Shown here piece by piece: positions 42,546 to 51,802 of a stretch of 64,000 nucleotides of DNA. The notes beneath the pieces were generated by a model that was not told the DNA's origin, searched no databases, and saw only the letters and a program-made list of their open reading frames with translations. Source of the stretch: an uncultured Alphaproteobacteria bacterium (GTDB lineage: Bacteria > Pseudomonadota > Alphaproteobacteria > Rs-D84); the NCBI GenBank assembly GCA_944392535.1, contig CALXWY010000001.1, positions 186,001 to 250,000 on the forward strand, read 5' to 3'. How positions within the stretch are numbered: position 1 is the first letter of the stretch; each line of letters starts with the position of its first letter. The position numbers were made by a program, and so were the translations under genes.

Positions 42546-43853
42546 AGGGGTATCGGTTACGATTTCGCCGCGCAGTGATGCCTTGTTGGCGGCGGTTATT
42601 TTTATGTTCGCCAATTGCGGTGCGTCGGATGCGGGGATGTTTACAATGCACTGCTGCATATATGGTGTACGATAAATTGTATATTTACCGGTTTTATCGG
42701 CCCCTTCGGATAAACAGGTTAATTCACGCCCAATGCATGATTCGTTAAAATCGCGCTGGATTTCATTTAATAATTCGTCCAGTTTGTACAGGCGTTCTGA
42801 TTTTGTTTTGTCGGGGATCTGATTCGGCATTGTTGCCGCCGCAGTGTGCGGGCGGGGCGAATATTTGAATGAAAAAGAATTTATGTATTTTATGCGTTTT
42901 GCAATTTTCAATGTCTGTTCAAAATCCGAATCGGTTTCGCCGGGAAATCCGACAATAAAGTCACTGGATATCTGAATATCTGGGCGCGCAGCACGTAATT
43001 TGTCAACTATATCTATATATAGATTCAGTGTATACGGGCGATTCATTCTTGTCAATACATCGGGGGAGCCGCTTTGTATAGGCATGTTCAAAAAAGGCAA
43101 TAATTTCGGTTCTGTGCGAAACATGTCTATTAAATCATCTGTCATTTCGGTTGGATAACTGGATGTAAAACGAATGCGATGTATCGCGTCCAATTTGGCC
43201 ACTTGGCGAATTAAGTCAGACAGGCGATATGTTTTGCCGTCTTCGTCCGTGTATTTATATCCATTTACGTTTTGACCCAGAAAACATATCTCGGTCGCGC
43301 CGGTGTTTGCGGCGTGAATTGCATCGTGTACGACATCGTTAAACGGACGCGATATTTCACGACCACGTGTATACGGCACAATACAGTATGTACAGCAATG
43401 ATTGCAGCCTTCTTGGATGGGGATATATGCCACCGCAGGTGACGTATCCATTTGTGGCATTTCATCAAATTTTTCCAGACCGCCCAAATCAATATTAAAC
43501 AGTCGTGCGTCTGGATTTTCCAAAATTTCCGGTAATTTATGATAACTTTGTGGACCCAAAACAAAATTTAATTCTGGCACACGACGAAATGCATCCGCGC
43601 CCGATTCGCGTGCCACGCATCCCACGATACCCATTATGGCATCGGGCTTTTTTTCTGTGCGAATACGCCCCAGGGCACTGAATACTTTGTCCGTTGCCTT
43701 GGCGCGCACGGCGCATGTGTTTAATATAATTATGTCCGCATCGGTGTAATCGTTGGTCTGGGTGTATCCACGGCCACGCAGCATGGATGCGATGCGTTGT
43801 CCGTCATAGACATTCATTTGACAACCGAATGTATGAATGAAAAATTTTTTCAT
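42510..43853 (-). CDS. miaB: tRNA-2-methylthio-N6-dimethylallyladenosine synthase MiaB
   Basis: 447 residues. FIHTFGCQMNVYDGQRIA starts the N-terminal UPF0004 domain with its Cys ligands (GCQMN, LNTCAVR, GIVGCVA). The radical-SAM motif is CNHCCTYCIVP and the C-terminal TRAM domain is present. MiaB adds a methylthio group to A37 of tRNAs reading UNN codons. A 61-residue unknown gene lies two bases upstream of its ATG. Confidence 0.97.
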   Translation of the reverse strand: MKKFFIHTFGCQMNVYDGQRIASMLRGRGYTQTNDYTDADIIILNTCAVRAKATDKVFSALGRIRTEKKPDAIMGIVGCVARESGADAFRRVPELNFVLGPQSYHKLPEILENPDARLFNIDLGGLEKFDEMPQMDTSPAVAYIPIQEGCNHCCTYCIVPYTRGREISRPFNDVVHDAIHAANTGATEICFLGQNVNGYKYTDEDGKTYRLSDLIRQVAKLDAIHRIRFTSSYPTEMTDDLIDMFRTEPKLLPFLNMPIQSGSPDVLTRMNRPYTLNLYIDIVDKLRAARPDIQISSDFIVGFPGETDSDFEQTLKIAKRIKYINSFSFKYSPRPHTAAATMPNQIPDKTKSERLYKLDELLNEIQRDFNESCIGRELTCLSEGADKTGKYTIYRTPYMQQCIVNIPASDAPQLANIKITAANKASLRGEIVTDTPLETESTAQPNI

Positions 43854-43855
43854 TT

Positions 43856-44041
43856 TTATTTTTGCTTTTGTTTTTCGGCGCGCATGCGTTTTGATTTTAT
43901 CGCCTGTAAGTGTTTTTGATATGCGTCTATTTCTGTGGGGCGCAGCGTTCTGTATGGAACGCGAACTGTGCCGTATTCAACACCGGTTATTGGATCGTCT
44001 TTGACGATTGTTACAATGGAAAAAGTTTGTTCGTCTGACAT
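43856..44041 (-). CDS. Small unknown protein between gatB and miaB
   Basis: 61 residues starting MSDEQTFSIVTIVKDDPITG and ending KRMRAEKQKQK, with a basic tail. The ATG at 44041 is preferred since GGGGG lies four bases before it; the earlier ATG would place that site inside the coding region. No known family. Its position between gatB and miaB (17 and 2 bases) makes an operon with both likely. Confidence 0.6.
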   Translation of the reverse strand: MSDEQTFSIVTIVKDDPITGVEYGTVRVPYRTLRPTEIDAYQKHLQAIKSKRMRAEKQKQK

Positions 44042-44058
44042 TTTATCCCCCATTATTT

Positions 44059-45582
44059 TTATGATAATTTTTTACGCAGTATTTCATTTACAACGGCAGG
44101 ATTTGCTTTGCCACCGGTTGATTTCATAACAGCACCAACAAAGAAGCCGAGCAGCCCTGTCTTGCCAGATTTATATTGTTCAACCTGGGGTGCGTTGTTG
44201 GCAATTACGTCATCTATAACTGATTCAATTGCGGCGGTGTCCGTAATTTGCTGCATACCGAATTTTTCGGCAATCGCGCGCGGGGTGCCCGTTTCGCCAT
44301 CCAGCATTTTGATAAATATTTCTTTGGCTTGTTTTCCGTTGATTGTGTTTTCGGCAATCATGTCAACTAATTCAGCCAAATCAGATGGGGTGATAATCCG
44401 CGCTGTGCCGCACTCAGATGTATCCAGCGGGTTTTTTGTATCCCAATTTTCGGGGTGTGCGAACAATTCAGAAATCATCCAATTTGCGATGGATTTTGCG
44501 CGTTTTGGGTTGTTACCAACCGCCGCATCAAACCATTTTGATATATCTGTTGTTTCGGTCAGACGCGCGGCATCATATTCAGACAGCCCGAAATCATGCA
44601 CATAGCGCGCGCGGGTCGCCGCCGGCAGTTCTGGCATGGTACTGCGTATGCGTTCTATTGTTTCTTGGCTGATTTCCAGTGGCAGCAGGTCTGGGTCAGG
44701 AAAGTAACGATAATCCAACGCGTCTTCTTTGCTGCGCATAACGGATGTTGTTCCATCAGCCTGGGAATAGCGCATTGTGTCCTGGGACACTGTGCCACCA
44801 TTTTCGTATATTTCAATTTGACGGCGCGCTTCGTATTCAATGGCTGATTTTATGAATTTGAACGACACCATGTTTTTTGTTTCGGTGCGTGTGCGGAATT
44901 CGGTGGAACCAACAGGACGTACAGACACGTTAACGTCGGCACGCATGGATCCTTCTTCCATATTTGCCTTGGACACGCCCAATGCACGGGCGATTTCACG
45001 AATTTCACGCAGATAACGTTCGGCTTCGTCCGGGGATGATATATATGAATTATTTTCCGGGTTCTTTGTATCCAAGAATGTCACAATTTCCAACAGTGCA
45101 ACACCAGTGCGATTGTAATCTGCAAAAGATTTTGTCGGATGTACGTCGTGTTTCAGTTTCCCGGCGTCTTGTTCCAGGTGTGCGCGTTCAATTAAAATCT
45201 TTTTCGGATTGCCATCGTCGCCCATAATTTCAACCCAGCCGCGACCAACAATTGGTGGAACTTCGGGTGGTTGGGATATCTGATATCCCTGGGGCAGGTC
45301 AGGGTAAAAATATTGTTTACGGGCAAATATACTGCGGCGCGATATTTCGGCATTCAGCCCCAGTCCCATTTTAATCGCCTGTTCAACGCAGTATTCATTT
45401 AATACCGGCAACATGCCCGGCATGGCGACATCAACCATTGAAACCTGGGTATTGGGGGAAATTGACGGGTTATAGTCCGCAGATGCACCACTGAACAGTT
45501 TGCTGTGGGACAGTACTTCTATGTGTGTTTCCAGTCCGATAACCAATTCCCAATCTGTTGTTTTGCCCTTTATCGTAAACAT
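44059..45582 (-). CDS. gatB: Aspartyl/glutamyl-tRNA amidotransferase subunit B
   Basis: 507 residues from ATG 45582 (AAGGAAAA upstream). The start MFTIKGKTTDWELVIGLETH and then VSMVDVAMPGMLPVLNE, RKQYFYPDLPQGYQISQ, EIVTFLD and the C-terminal YqeY-like part (FVGAVMKSTGGKANPAVVN) identify GatB. The enzyme converts Glu-tRNA-Gln and Asp-tRNA-Asn. It lies after tRNA-Phe, which is transcribed the opposite way between gatA and gatB. Confidence 0.97.
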   Translation of the reverse strand: MFTIKGKTTDWELVIGLETHIEVLSHSKLFSGASADYNPSISPNTQVSMVDVAMPGMLPVLNEYCVEQAIKMGLGLNAEISRRSIFARKQYFYPDLPQGYQISQPPEVPPIVGRGWVEIMGDDGNPKKILIERAHLEQDAGKLKHDVHPTKSFADYNRTGVALLEIVTFLDTKNPENNSYISSPDEAERYLREIREIARALGVSKANMEEGSMRADVNVSVRPVGSTEFRTRTETKNMVSFKFIKSAIEYEARRQIEIYENGGTVSQDTMRYSQADGTTSVMRSKEDALDYRYFPDPDLLPLEISQETIERIRSTMPELPAATRARYVHDFGLSEYDAARLTETTDISKWFDAAVGNNPKRAKSIANWMISELFAHPENWDTKNPLDTSECGTARIITPSDLAELVDMIAENTINGKQAKEIFIKMLDGETGTPRAIAEKFGMQQITDTAAIESVIDDVIANNAPQVEQYKSGKTGLLGFFVGAVMKSTGGKANPAVVNEILRKKLS

Positions 45583-45594
45583 TTTTATTTTTCC

Positions 45595-45623
45595 TTGCTT
45601 TTTGTGTTTTGGTATCTTATTAT
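45595..45623 (+). promoter_or_regulatory. Promoter of tRNA-Phe
   Basis: TTGCTT at 45595-45600 and TATTAT at 45618-45623 with a 17-base spacer, ten bases before the tRNA 5' end. It overlaps the 5' leader of gatB on the other strand. Confidence 0.8.
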
Positions 45624-45633
45624 TGCTTTCGCT

Positions 45634-45709
45634 GGCCAGATAGCTCAGTTGGTAGAGCAAGGGACTGAAAATCCCTGTGTCAGTGGTTCGATTCCACTTC
45701 TGGCCACCA
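45634..45709 (+). tRNA. tRNA-Phe (anticodon GAA)
   Basis: 76 bases with encoded CCA. The acceptor stem GGCCAGA/TCTGGCC, D-arm GCTCAGTTGGTAGAGC, anticodon stem AGGGA/TCCCT with loop CTGAAAA (GAA) and T-loop TTCGATT are all regular. It lies opposite to the gat genes, four bases beyond the gatA stop. Confidence 0.98.
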
Positions 45710-45713
45710 TTTT

Positions 45714-47180
45714 TTATTTCCCCATTATTTTTGTTGGACGATTATCAATGCCGGCGCACTGTTCTATGTGCTTGGCCAATTGCATGACGCGCATGTCGTC
45801 AAATTTACGCCCGATTGTTTGCATCCCCAGTGGTAACCCATTATTCGCAATTCCAGCCGGTACATTGCATGCCGGAATGCCGGCCAGGTTCATTGCAACG
45901 GTAAATAAATCCAGTGCATAATATTCCAGGGGCGATAAATCTGAATCTAATGGTAATGCCGTACCGGCACCAGATGGACACACAATTAAATCGCATTGTT
46001 CAAATGCGCGGTCAAATGCGTCGGCAATCAATCGGCGAACGCGGGCGGCCTGCATAAAATAGACTTCGTACGATTCGCTGGACAAAACGGCCGTGCCGAT
46101 AATGATACGGCGTTGGACTTCGGTTCCAAATCCGGCGGCACGTGTTTTTTTGTATGTGTCAATCAAGTCGTCGCCATCAACACGCAGACCATAACGCATG
46201 CCATCATAACGTGCCAGATTGGATGAAGCCTCGGCCGGGGCAATGATATAATATGCCGCCAACGCGTCCAGAATATTCGGGATGGATACTTCAATAATTT
46301 CTGCGCCCAATGATTTCAGGTCTGCAATTCGCGCATCAAATATGCGTTTCATATCGGGCGAAATTTCAACATTTGAAAATTCTTTTATCACGCCGATACG
46401 TAATTTTTTACCGTCACCCAAAATTGGTTCAAGCGGTGTATGTGCATGAAATCCGGCATCCGCGCTGGTTGAATCCTTGGGGTCATGACCCGCCATTGCG
46501 CTTAATAACAATGCCGCATCATCCACCGTGCGTGCAATTGGGCCCGGGGTGTCCAGGCTGGACGCAAATGCAACACAACCCCAACGGCTGCACAGACCAT
46601 ATGTTGGTTTCATTCCAACCAATCCAGTAATTGATGCCGGAAATCTGATTGAACCGCCCGTGTCTGTACCCGTGCCACCCATGGCCAGGCCAGATGCAAC
46701 CGCACTGGTTGTGCCGCCGGATGAACCGCCGGCCGTTAATTTGCGTTCCAATTGCCACGGGTTAATCGGTGCGCCAAAGTAACTGGTTTTGCTGAATGTC
46801 CCCATGGCGAATTCGTCCAGGTTGGTTTTGCCCAATAATACTGTGCCGGCGTCTATGAATTTTTGCGAGACTGTTGATTCATATTGTGGGATAAAGTTTT
46901 CCAGCATGTGTGATGCCGCGGTTGTGCGAATGTCGCGGGTTGCAAATAAATCCTTCATCCCGATTGGAATGCCGTCCAAGGGCAGGGGATTTCCCGCCGC
47001 ATATCGTGCGTCAGACGCAGCCGCATCCGATAACGCGCGTTCAGGTGTGGTTGTGATATAGCAATTTAATTCCGCACCATATTTTTCAATGCGTTCTAGA
47101 TGTGCGCGCGTCAGTTCTGTCGCGCTGATTTCGCGTGAGTTTAATTTTTTTAATGCTTCTGTTATTGTTAAATCAATCAT
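45714..47180 (-). CDS. gatA: Aspartyl/glutamyl-tRNA amidotransferase subunit A
   Basis: 488 residues of the amidase-signature family. Ser-Ser-Lys features are PIGMKDLF (Lys), and GSSGGTTSAVASGLAMGGTGTD with two Ser. It supplies ammonia for GatB by hydrolysing glutamine. Start MIDLTITEALKKL is family-typical. Two unknown genes lie between gatC and gatA, which in other bacteria are adjacent. The stop is four bases from the opposite tRNA-Phe. Confidence 0.97.
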   Translation of the reverse strand: MIDLTITEALKKLNSREISATELTRAHLERIEKYGAELNCYITTTPERALSDAAASDARYAAGNPLPLDGIPIGMKDLFATRDIRTTAASHMLENFIPQYESTVSQKFIDAGTVLLGKTNLDEFAMGTFSKTSYFGAPINPWQLERKLTAGGSSGGTTSAVASGLAMGGTGTDTGGSIRFPASITGLVGMKPTYGLCSRWGCVAFASSLDTPGPIARTVDDAALLLSAMAGHDPKDSTSADAGFHAHTPLEPILGDGKKLRIGVIKEFSNVEISPDMKRIFDARIADLKSLGAEIIEVSIPNILDALAAYYIIAPAEASSNLARYDGMRYGLRVDGDDLIDTYKKTRAAGFGTEVQRRIIIGTAVLSSESYEVYFMQAARVRRLIADAFDRAFEQCDLIVCPSGAGTALPLDSDLSPLEYYALDLFTVAMNLAGIPACNVPAGIANNGLPLGMQTIGRKFDDMRVMQLAKHIEQCAGIDNRPTKIMGK

Positions 47181-47196
47181 CGTGATTCTGCTTTTG

Positions 47197-47817
47197 TTAA
47201 CGTGTTTTGATTTGTTGTAATTTATGTTCGCTTATGGCGCGTTTTATTATCCCGGGGCGGAACATAGATAATATCCTTGCATATTCGTTAAACAATTTTT
47301 GATCCACAGGTGTCGGAAAATTAATTGCATTAAGTGTCATATTATATAAATTGTAATCTAGTAAAAGTATACCGTATTCTTGTTCCAAAATTTCATGCAA
47401 GTCGGCAGATTTATTCCGCATGAATTTGTCATGGTATGAATTATGCATCTGTTCGCGAATAAATTTGCCATTACGCCCCAGTTTTGCCGTTTTGCTTAAA
47501 ACAGTGCCTTCGTGCAGTGGCCTGTTTGGACGGGCGATATGGTAGTCAATCAGCATAATTGCCGCCTTGCGCGCAGCGTTGCGTTTAACATGGCGCATAA
47601 AACTAAAATACAATTGGCTAATTTCAAATTCGTATTCCCAATTACCATTTGCCACCGGGTCAGAATTTGTGTGTTTTGAATGAACAAAATTCTGTACACA
47701 TTTACCATATTTTTGATTTACAGCGGCGACAGATGCATCGTACTGCGTGCGCAATGCCGCCATAGACTTATCTATTTCATTTATTTGTTTTATGGCACGT
47801 TGGCTAAGCTTTTGCAT
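47197..47817 (-). CDS. Unknown helical protein between gatC and gatA
   Basis: About 206 residues from ATG 47817 (MQKLSQRAIKQINEIDKSM); an in-frame start 16 codons upstream is possible. AGGT precedes the ATG. Mostly helical, basic and without Cys clusters; no known family. It sits 16 bases upstream of gatA and almost touches the 131-residue gene, so it is likely translated with the gat genes. Confidence 0.55.
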   Translation of the reverse strand: MQKLSQRAIKQINEIDKSMAALRTQYDASVAAVNQKYGKCVQNFVHSKHTNSDPVANGNWEYEFEISQLYFSFMRHVKRNAARKAAIMLIDYHIARPNRPLHEGTVLSKTAKLGRNGKFIREQMHNSYHDKFMRNKSADLHEILEQEYGILLLDYNLYNMTLNAINFPTPVDQKLFNEYARILSMFRPGIIKRAISEHKLQQIKTR

Positions 47818-47833
47818 ACTGATACCTGTGGGG

Positions 47834-48229
47834 TTATTTTGTTTTTTCTTTATACTTATTTGCAAAGAATTTCATGCCGATATTTTTTATAACAAATTCA
47901 TCATGGCATTTGCCTGATTTTATGTTTTCCAGGCAACTGTAACGGTCACACTTGCTGTCCATGCCAAGATTATAGTGCACCTGCATAAAAGAATTTACTT
48001 TTCTGTCCTGGTATGTGCAGTTTCGCGTTATTTCCACGGCGTTATCAAAAGATTGATGTGCCACCGCACGCAAATTACTGATACAACAATCATCGGGTAT
48101 GTTGGTATGCGCACTGAAAGATTTTATGTATTTTACGGCGCAATCATGTGGTATTGCGCCACATGTCACAGCCTTGGCATTGCCGGCGTACAAATCATGA
48201 ACAAGTAAAATAGTCGTTTTTTGCGTCAT
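47834..48229 (-). CDS. Unknown Cys-rich protein between gatC and gatA
   Basis: 131 residues. It has nine Cys, with CAV, CCISN, CTYQ, CDRYSC and KCHDEF. There is no signal peptide. AAAAGGAAAA precedes the ATG. I do not know the family; pairs of Cys could bind metal or form disulfides. It follows gatC by 17 bases and ends close to the next unknown gene. Confidence 0.6.
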   Translation of the reverse strand: MTQKTTILLVHDLYAGNAKAVTCGAIPHDCAVKYIKSFSAHTNIPDDCCISNLRAVAHQSFDNAVEITRNCTYQDRKVNSFMQVHYNLGMDSKCDRYSCLENIKSGKCHDEFVIKNIGMKFFANKYKEKTK

Positions 48230-48246
48230 AATTATTTTCCTTTTGA

Positions 48247-48540
48247 TTATTCGTCCATTACTTTGGGCACAGCAAAATAACCGCGTGACACACCAGATGT
48301 ATCAGGGTCGTTTGCCAGAACGGCATCACGAATATTGCCATCTGTGACCGTGTCAGCGCGCAGTGGTAACTTATGTTCAGACGGGTTTAACAGTGGTTCA
48401 ACACCATTAGTATCAATTTTTTGCAGTTTGTCCAGCCATTCAACAACAGAATCAATATTCATCTGTTCCAGTTTTTCATCAGAAATATCAATTCGTATTA
48501 AATCAGCGAATTTTTTTAATTGTTGCTTGCTAAATGCCAT
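48247..48540 (-). CDS. gatC: Aspartyl/glutamyl-tRNA amidotransferase subunit C
   Basis: 97 residues. The pattern LKKFADLIRIDISDEKLEQM, then LDKLQKIDTNGVEPLLNP and LRADTVTDGNIRDAVLANDP, ending GYFAVPKVMDE, is typical of GatC. It stabilises the GatA-GatB complex. It is the first gene of the run and divergent from ruvX, whose start is 42 bases away. Confidence 0.95.
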   Translation of the reverse strand: MAFSKQQLKKFADLIRIDISDEKLEQMNIDSVVEWLDKLQKIDTNGVEPLLNPSEHKLPLRADTVTDGNIRDAVLANDPDTSGVSRGYFAVPKVMDE

Positions 48541-48581
48541 GTCGTATCCTATTCTTAAACAATATCAAGGGAAATTATACA

Positions 48582-49037
48582 ATGATTTTGCCGAATTTCA
48601 ACGATTTTCCGCGCAGTGGGCGCATTATGGGCATAGATTGGGGTGCGCGGCGCACCGGCGTTTCCGTATCTGATGCGACGCGTGATTTTGTCTTTACGCG
48701 GCCCCCGATTTTGTCGGGGCGGGGCGGGGTGTCTGTGGCACGTCAGGTTGCCGATTTGGCGCATGATGAATGTGTTGTTGGAATTGTCTTTGGATTGCCG
48801 GTGCATGCCGATGGCACACCGTCAGATACAACAGATGCAGTTCGTGCGTGTGTGGCGGAATTGTGCACATACACAGATTTACCGGTTGCGTTTATTGATG
48901 AAACACTGACGTCACGTGCCGCCCAAGATGACATGGGGCGGGTGCGCGTATCAGATATTAAACGTGATTTGGATTCACAGTCTGCACGGATTATTTTGGA
49001 AAATGCAATTGCCATTATACGGCGATTAAAATCGTAA
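48582..49037 (+). CDS. ruvX: Holliday junction resolvase RuvX (YqgF)
   Basis: 151 residues. The start (MILPNFNDFPRSGRIMG) leads into IDWGARRTGVSVSDATRDF, the first acidic motif. VGIVFGLPVHADGTPSDT and VAFIDETLTSRAAQDDM, with a final DSQSARIILENA, match the YqgF nuclease fold with its three carboxylates. It acts in the cytoplasm, possibly in 16S rRNA maturation. The start follows an AT-rich leader. Confidence 0.93.
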   Translation: MILPNFNDFPRSGRIMGIDWGARRTGVSVSDATRDFVFTRPPILSGRGGVSVARQVADLAHDECVVGIVFGLPVHADGTPSDTTDAVRACVAELCTYTDLPVAFIDETLTSRAAQDDMGRVRVSDIKRDLDSQSARIILENAIAIIRRLKS

Positions 49038-49045
49038 AAAATACC

Positions 49046-49073
49046 AAAAACGGTGCATACAGCACCGTTTTTT
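49046..49073. terminator. Bidirectional terminator between ruvX and the AI-2E-type gene
   Basis: AAAAACGGTGC and GCACCGTTTTTT form a stem with loop ATACA. T-runs occur on both sides; its end touches the stop of the convergent gene. Confidence 0.85.
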
Positions 49074-50118
49074 ATTCTTCACTTTTATCAGGAATATTCC
49101 CGTCGGCAGACAGCAATATTGCAATCCAGCGTGTGGAATCAAATTGTGCCGTAATAATAAATATTGCCACCAGTAATGGAACACTGAAAAACATTCCGGC
49201 AATCCCCCAAATTGTGCCCCAGAATACCAGGTTGATTAATATCGCCAATGTGGACAGATTTAATGTCTTGCCGGTGAATTTTGGTTCCAAAATATTGCCG
49301 AATATTACTTGTAATGCAATCAAACCAACCGCGGTCAGTAATGGTTGTTGTAATGACGGGGCGGTTACCAATGAATATAATATCGGTAATGCGCATGCCA
49401 CAATTGCGCCGATTGTTGGAATATAACTGGTTACGAATACTATGAATGCCCATATGCCGGCAAATTCAACCCCAATCATTTGCAACCAGAAATACGACAG
49501 CACACCCGTGATACCAGACAGCACAGTTTTCATAAACAAATATTTTTTCATGTTGTCATCAATACTGTCTACGATAAAGCGTGCTTTTTTGTATTCTTTT
49601 TTATTTGGAATTAATGCGGAAAATTTTTTGTTAAATGTGCTTTGTTCAATGAACATAAACAGCATATAGACGATAATCATTCCAGTTGATGTTACAATGC
49701 CTGCGACAGATGAACCGATGTTGGTGGCAATATTTGCGATGTTGGGTAACATGCTGGCATCAAATGTTATGCCCAGTGAATTTGACAGATAATTGCCGAA
49801 TTTAACAAATTGTTCTTGCAGTCCAGGCAACGCCGCAACCAGTTCTTTGTACATAGGCTGAATCTGGGTGGCAAGAAAATATATTAACCCACACATTGCC
49901 AATACGGCCAATATGTTAGATGTCCAATCGTACACACGTGCCGCAATCGGACGCGATGCACGTGAATTTTCATCGTTTAATGGAAAAATTTTTCGTACGT
50001 ATGTCGCAATTGCGTTTATCAAATACCATAAAAATGTCGCCACCAACAGCGGTATAAATATTGACCGTCCCAACCATAAAATTAGCACCAGACCAATAAT
50101 CCAAATCAAATTATTCAT
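49072..50118 (-). CDS. AI-2E/PerM-family transporter
   Basis: 348 residues with about eight membrane segments. Characteristic parts are LGITFDASMLPNIANIATN, TGMIIVYMLFMFIEQS, then ITGVLSYFWLQMIGVEFAGI, IVFVTSYIPTIGAIVACALP and FGNILEPKFTGKTLNLS, typical of AI-2E/PerM transporters. The substrate in this family ranges from AI-2 export to other solutes and cannot be told here. Confidence 0.9.
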   Translation of the reverse strand: MNNLIWIIGLVLILWLGRSIFIPLLVATFLWYLINAIATYVRKIFPLNDENSRASRPIAARVYDWTSNILAVLAMCGLIYFLATQIQPMYKELVAALPGLQEQFVKFGNYLSNSLGITFDASMLPNIANIATNIGSSVAGIVTSTGMIIVYMLFMFIEQSTFNKKFSALIPNKKEYKKARFIVDSIDDNMKKYLFMKTVLSGITGVLSYFWLQMIGVEFAGIWAFIVFVTSYIPTIGAIVACALPILYSLVTAPSLQQPLLTAVGLIALQVIFGNILEPKFTGKTLNLSTLAILINLVFWGTIWGIAGMFFSVPLLVAIFIITAQFDSTRWIAILLSADGNIPDKSEE

Positions 50119-50165
50119 ATATCAACACCCTTGGTTTATGTTGAAAACGTGCATCCAGCGCGTTT

Positions 50166-51083
50166 TTAGTTCACAGTCCCAGTTACAGGAACAGTGTCTG
50201 TTATGTTCATGGTTATATCGTTGTTTCCGTATGTCGTATTGATGATTATTATGCACAGTGCAACCAATAATATTATGTTCATAATGATTGCAAACCACGC
50301 ATATTTTCCCCCAATGTGTTTGGTAAAATTCTTTTGTCCTGATACACGTATCCATATTGCGGATATTACCGCCATTGTTAATGTTAATGCGATGGCATTC
50401 AATCCAAAAAACAGCCCAGACAGTAAAATCACAACAATCAACGACGTAATTGTTTTGATGCGTCCAGATACAATCCATTCAGTTAATTTTGTGTACCATG
50501 ACGATTTTATGTGCACCTTGCGCGATGGTGATTTTTCATTATCGGGTAATAAATATCCGGGAACCCATACCAATGAAAAGCACATTGGCATAGTACATAT
50601 GATTTGCCACGACTTTAATCCCATTGCACGCCCGCGGCGGAATTTGGCATATACATTTGATAAGAACAGTCCGCACAAATACAGATAAAATATCGCAACG
50701 ACCGACATTATGGCGACGAATGATGCGCTGGCGTGTGTTTCTATCAGCATTAATTTGAACATAATTTCATTTGCGTGTGTCACAATCAGGGCGGTTGATA
50801 TGGCAAATGCAACCGACACAATCACGTTTTGTGCATTGTTCAGGGCAATAAAACTGAATCTGTCCAGGCCATCACGTGGCATTGCACGAAACATCAAAAA
50901 CGCTGAAATGATAAATACGACAACCAATGAAGTATTAAAAATGCTGTTGGATATAGGCATGCTTTGTGATATATACCCCAATACAGCCCCAACCAAAACA
51001 AATAATAAAAAAGAGCATAATGCAAATTTTAATGGGTTCCATAAAATCCATGATATCATTGATTGTGAACGTTGCTTTGACAT
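50166..51083 (-). CDS. Unknown polytopic membrane protein
   Basis: 305 residues with about eight membrane segments. Basic MSKQRSQSMISW leads into the first helix; motifs such as WSLVWVPGYLLPD-like CFSLVWVPGYLLPDNEKS are seen. I do not recognise a family. It lies 24 bases after sufC, and before the AI-2E-type gene, all on the minus strand. A link with the suf genes is possible but based on position only. Confidence 0.5.
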   Translation of the reverse strand: MSKQRSQSMISWILWNPLKFALCSFLLFVLVGAVLGYISQSMPISNSIFNTSLVVVFIISAFLMFRAMPRDGLDRFSFIALNNAQNVIVSVAFAISTALIVTHANEIMFKLMLIETHASASFVAIMSVVAIFYLYLCGLFLSNVYAKFRRGRAMGLKSWQIICTMPMCFSLVWVPGYLLPDNEKSPSRKVHIKSSWYTKLTEWIVSGRIKTITSLIVVILLSGLFFGLNAIALTLTMAVISAIWIRVSGQKNFTKHIGGKYAWFAIIMNIILLVALCIIIINTTYGNNDITMNITDTVPVTGTVN

Positions 51084-51107
51084 GTTTACATCCTTTGATT
51101 TTTATCA

Positions 51108-51788
51108 TTATTGTATCATAATTTTCCCGTGGGACAAAGTTGTTATGTCTGTTGGTTTAATCATTTCAGTAAATGTCGGTTGATGACTGATAATCAAAAA
51201 TGTTGTATCAGGCATATCATTGATTGTTTGTGCAATTTGCCCGCGAACATTGGCGTCAGCCCCAGAATCTGGTTCGTCCAGAATGGCCAGTTTTGGATTT
51301 GTCATTACCAATTGCAGCAACATCAGGCGTTTGCGTTCGCCGCCAGAAAAACCAACATTTATACTGCGGTTCAGCCAGTCTTTGGGAATGTCCAGTTTTT
51401 CACGTGCCATATCCAGTTTAGATAAAAATTCGCCCATGGATAAATCGTGCCCAGTGTCAAAGTGTTTGTGCGATGCCATGGAATGTTTCAAAAAACTTAG
51501 TACAGTTAATCCTGGAATTTCTGGGACATTTTGTGCACCGATAAATATGCCCAGCAACGCACGTGTGGTTGTTGTTTCTGATGTAATATCGCGGCCATCA
51601 AATATTATATTGCCACTGGAAATTGTATATCCAGGCATTCCAGCAATCGCACCCACCAATGTGGATTTACCAGAACCATTATGACCCGCCAACAGGTGAC
51701 GTGCACCATGGGCAATGTTCATATTTATATCTGTTAACAAATTTTTCCCATCCAGTGACACAGATAAATTTTTTATTTCTAGTATCAT
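51108..51788 (-). CDS. sufC: Fe-S assembly ATPase SufC
   Basis: 226 residues of the ABC ATPase fold. Walker A GHNGSGKSTL, signature NVGFSGGERKRLMLLQL, Walker B LAILDEPDSGAD and the H-loop ISHQP are present. SufC works with SufB in the cytoplasm. It is 14 bases downstream of sufB. No sufD is seen nearby. Confidence 0.95.
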   Translation of the reverse strand: MILEIKNLSVSLDGKNLLTDINMNIAHGARHLLAGHNGSGKSTLVGAIAGMPGYTISSGNIIFDGRDITSETTTTRALLGIFIGAQNVPEIPGLTVLSFLKHSMASHKHFDTGHDLSMGEFLSKLDMAREKLDIPKDWLNRSINVGFSGGERKRLMLLQLVMTNPKLAILDEPDSGADANVRGQIAQTINDMPDTTFLIISHQPTFTEMIKPTDITTLSHGKIMIQ

Positions 51789-51802
51789 TTTGTTTCCTGT
51801 TT

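Noticed and set aside
45583-45660. Longer N-terminus for GatB
   Set aside because: It would run through the opposite tRNA-Phe gene and its promoter, and the ATG at 45582 has a good ribosome site and the family's start.
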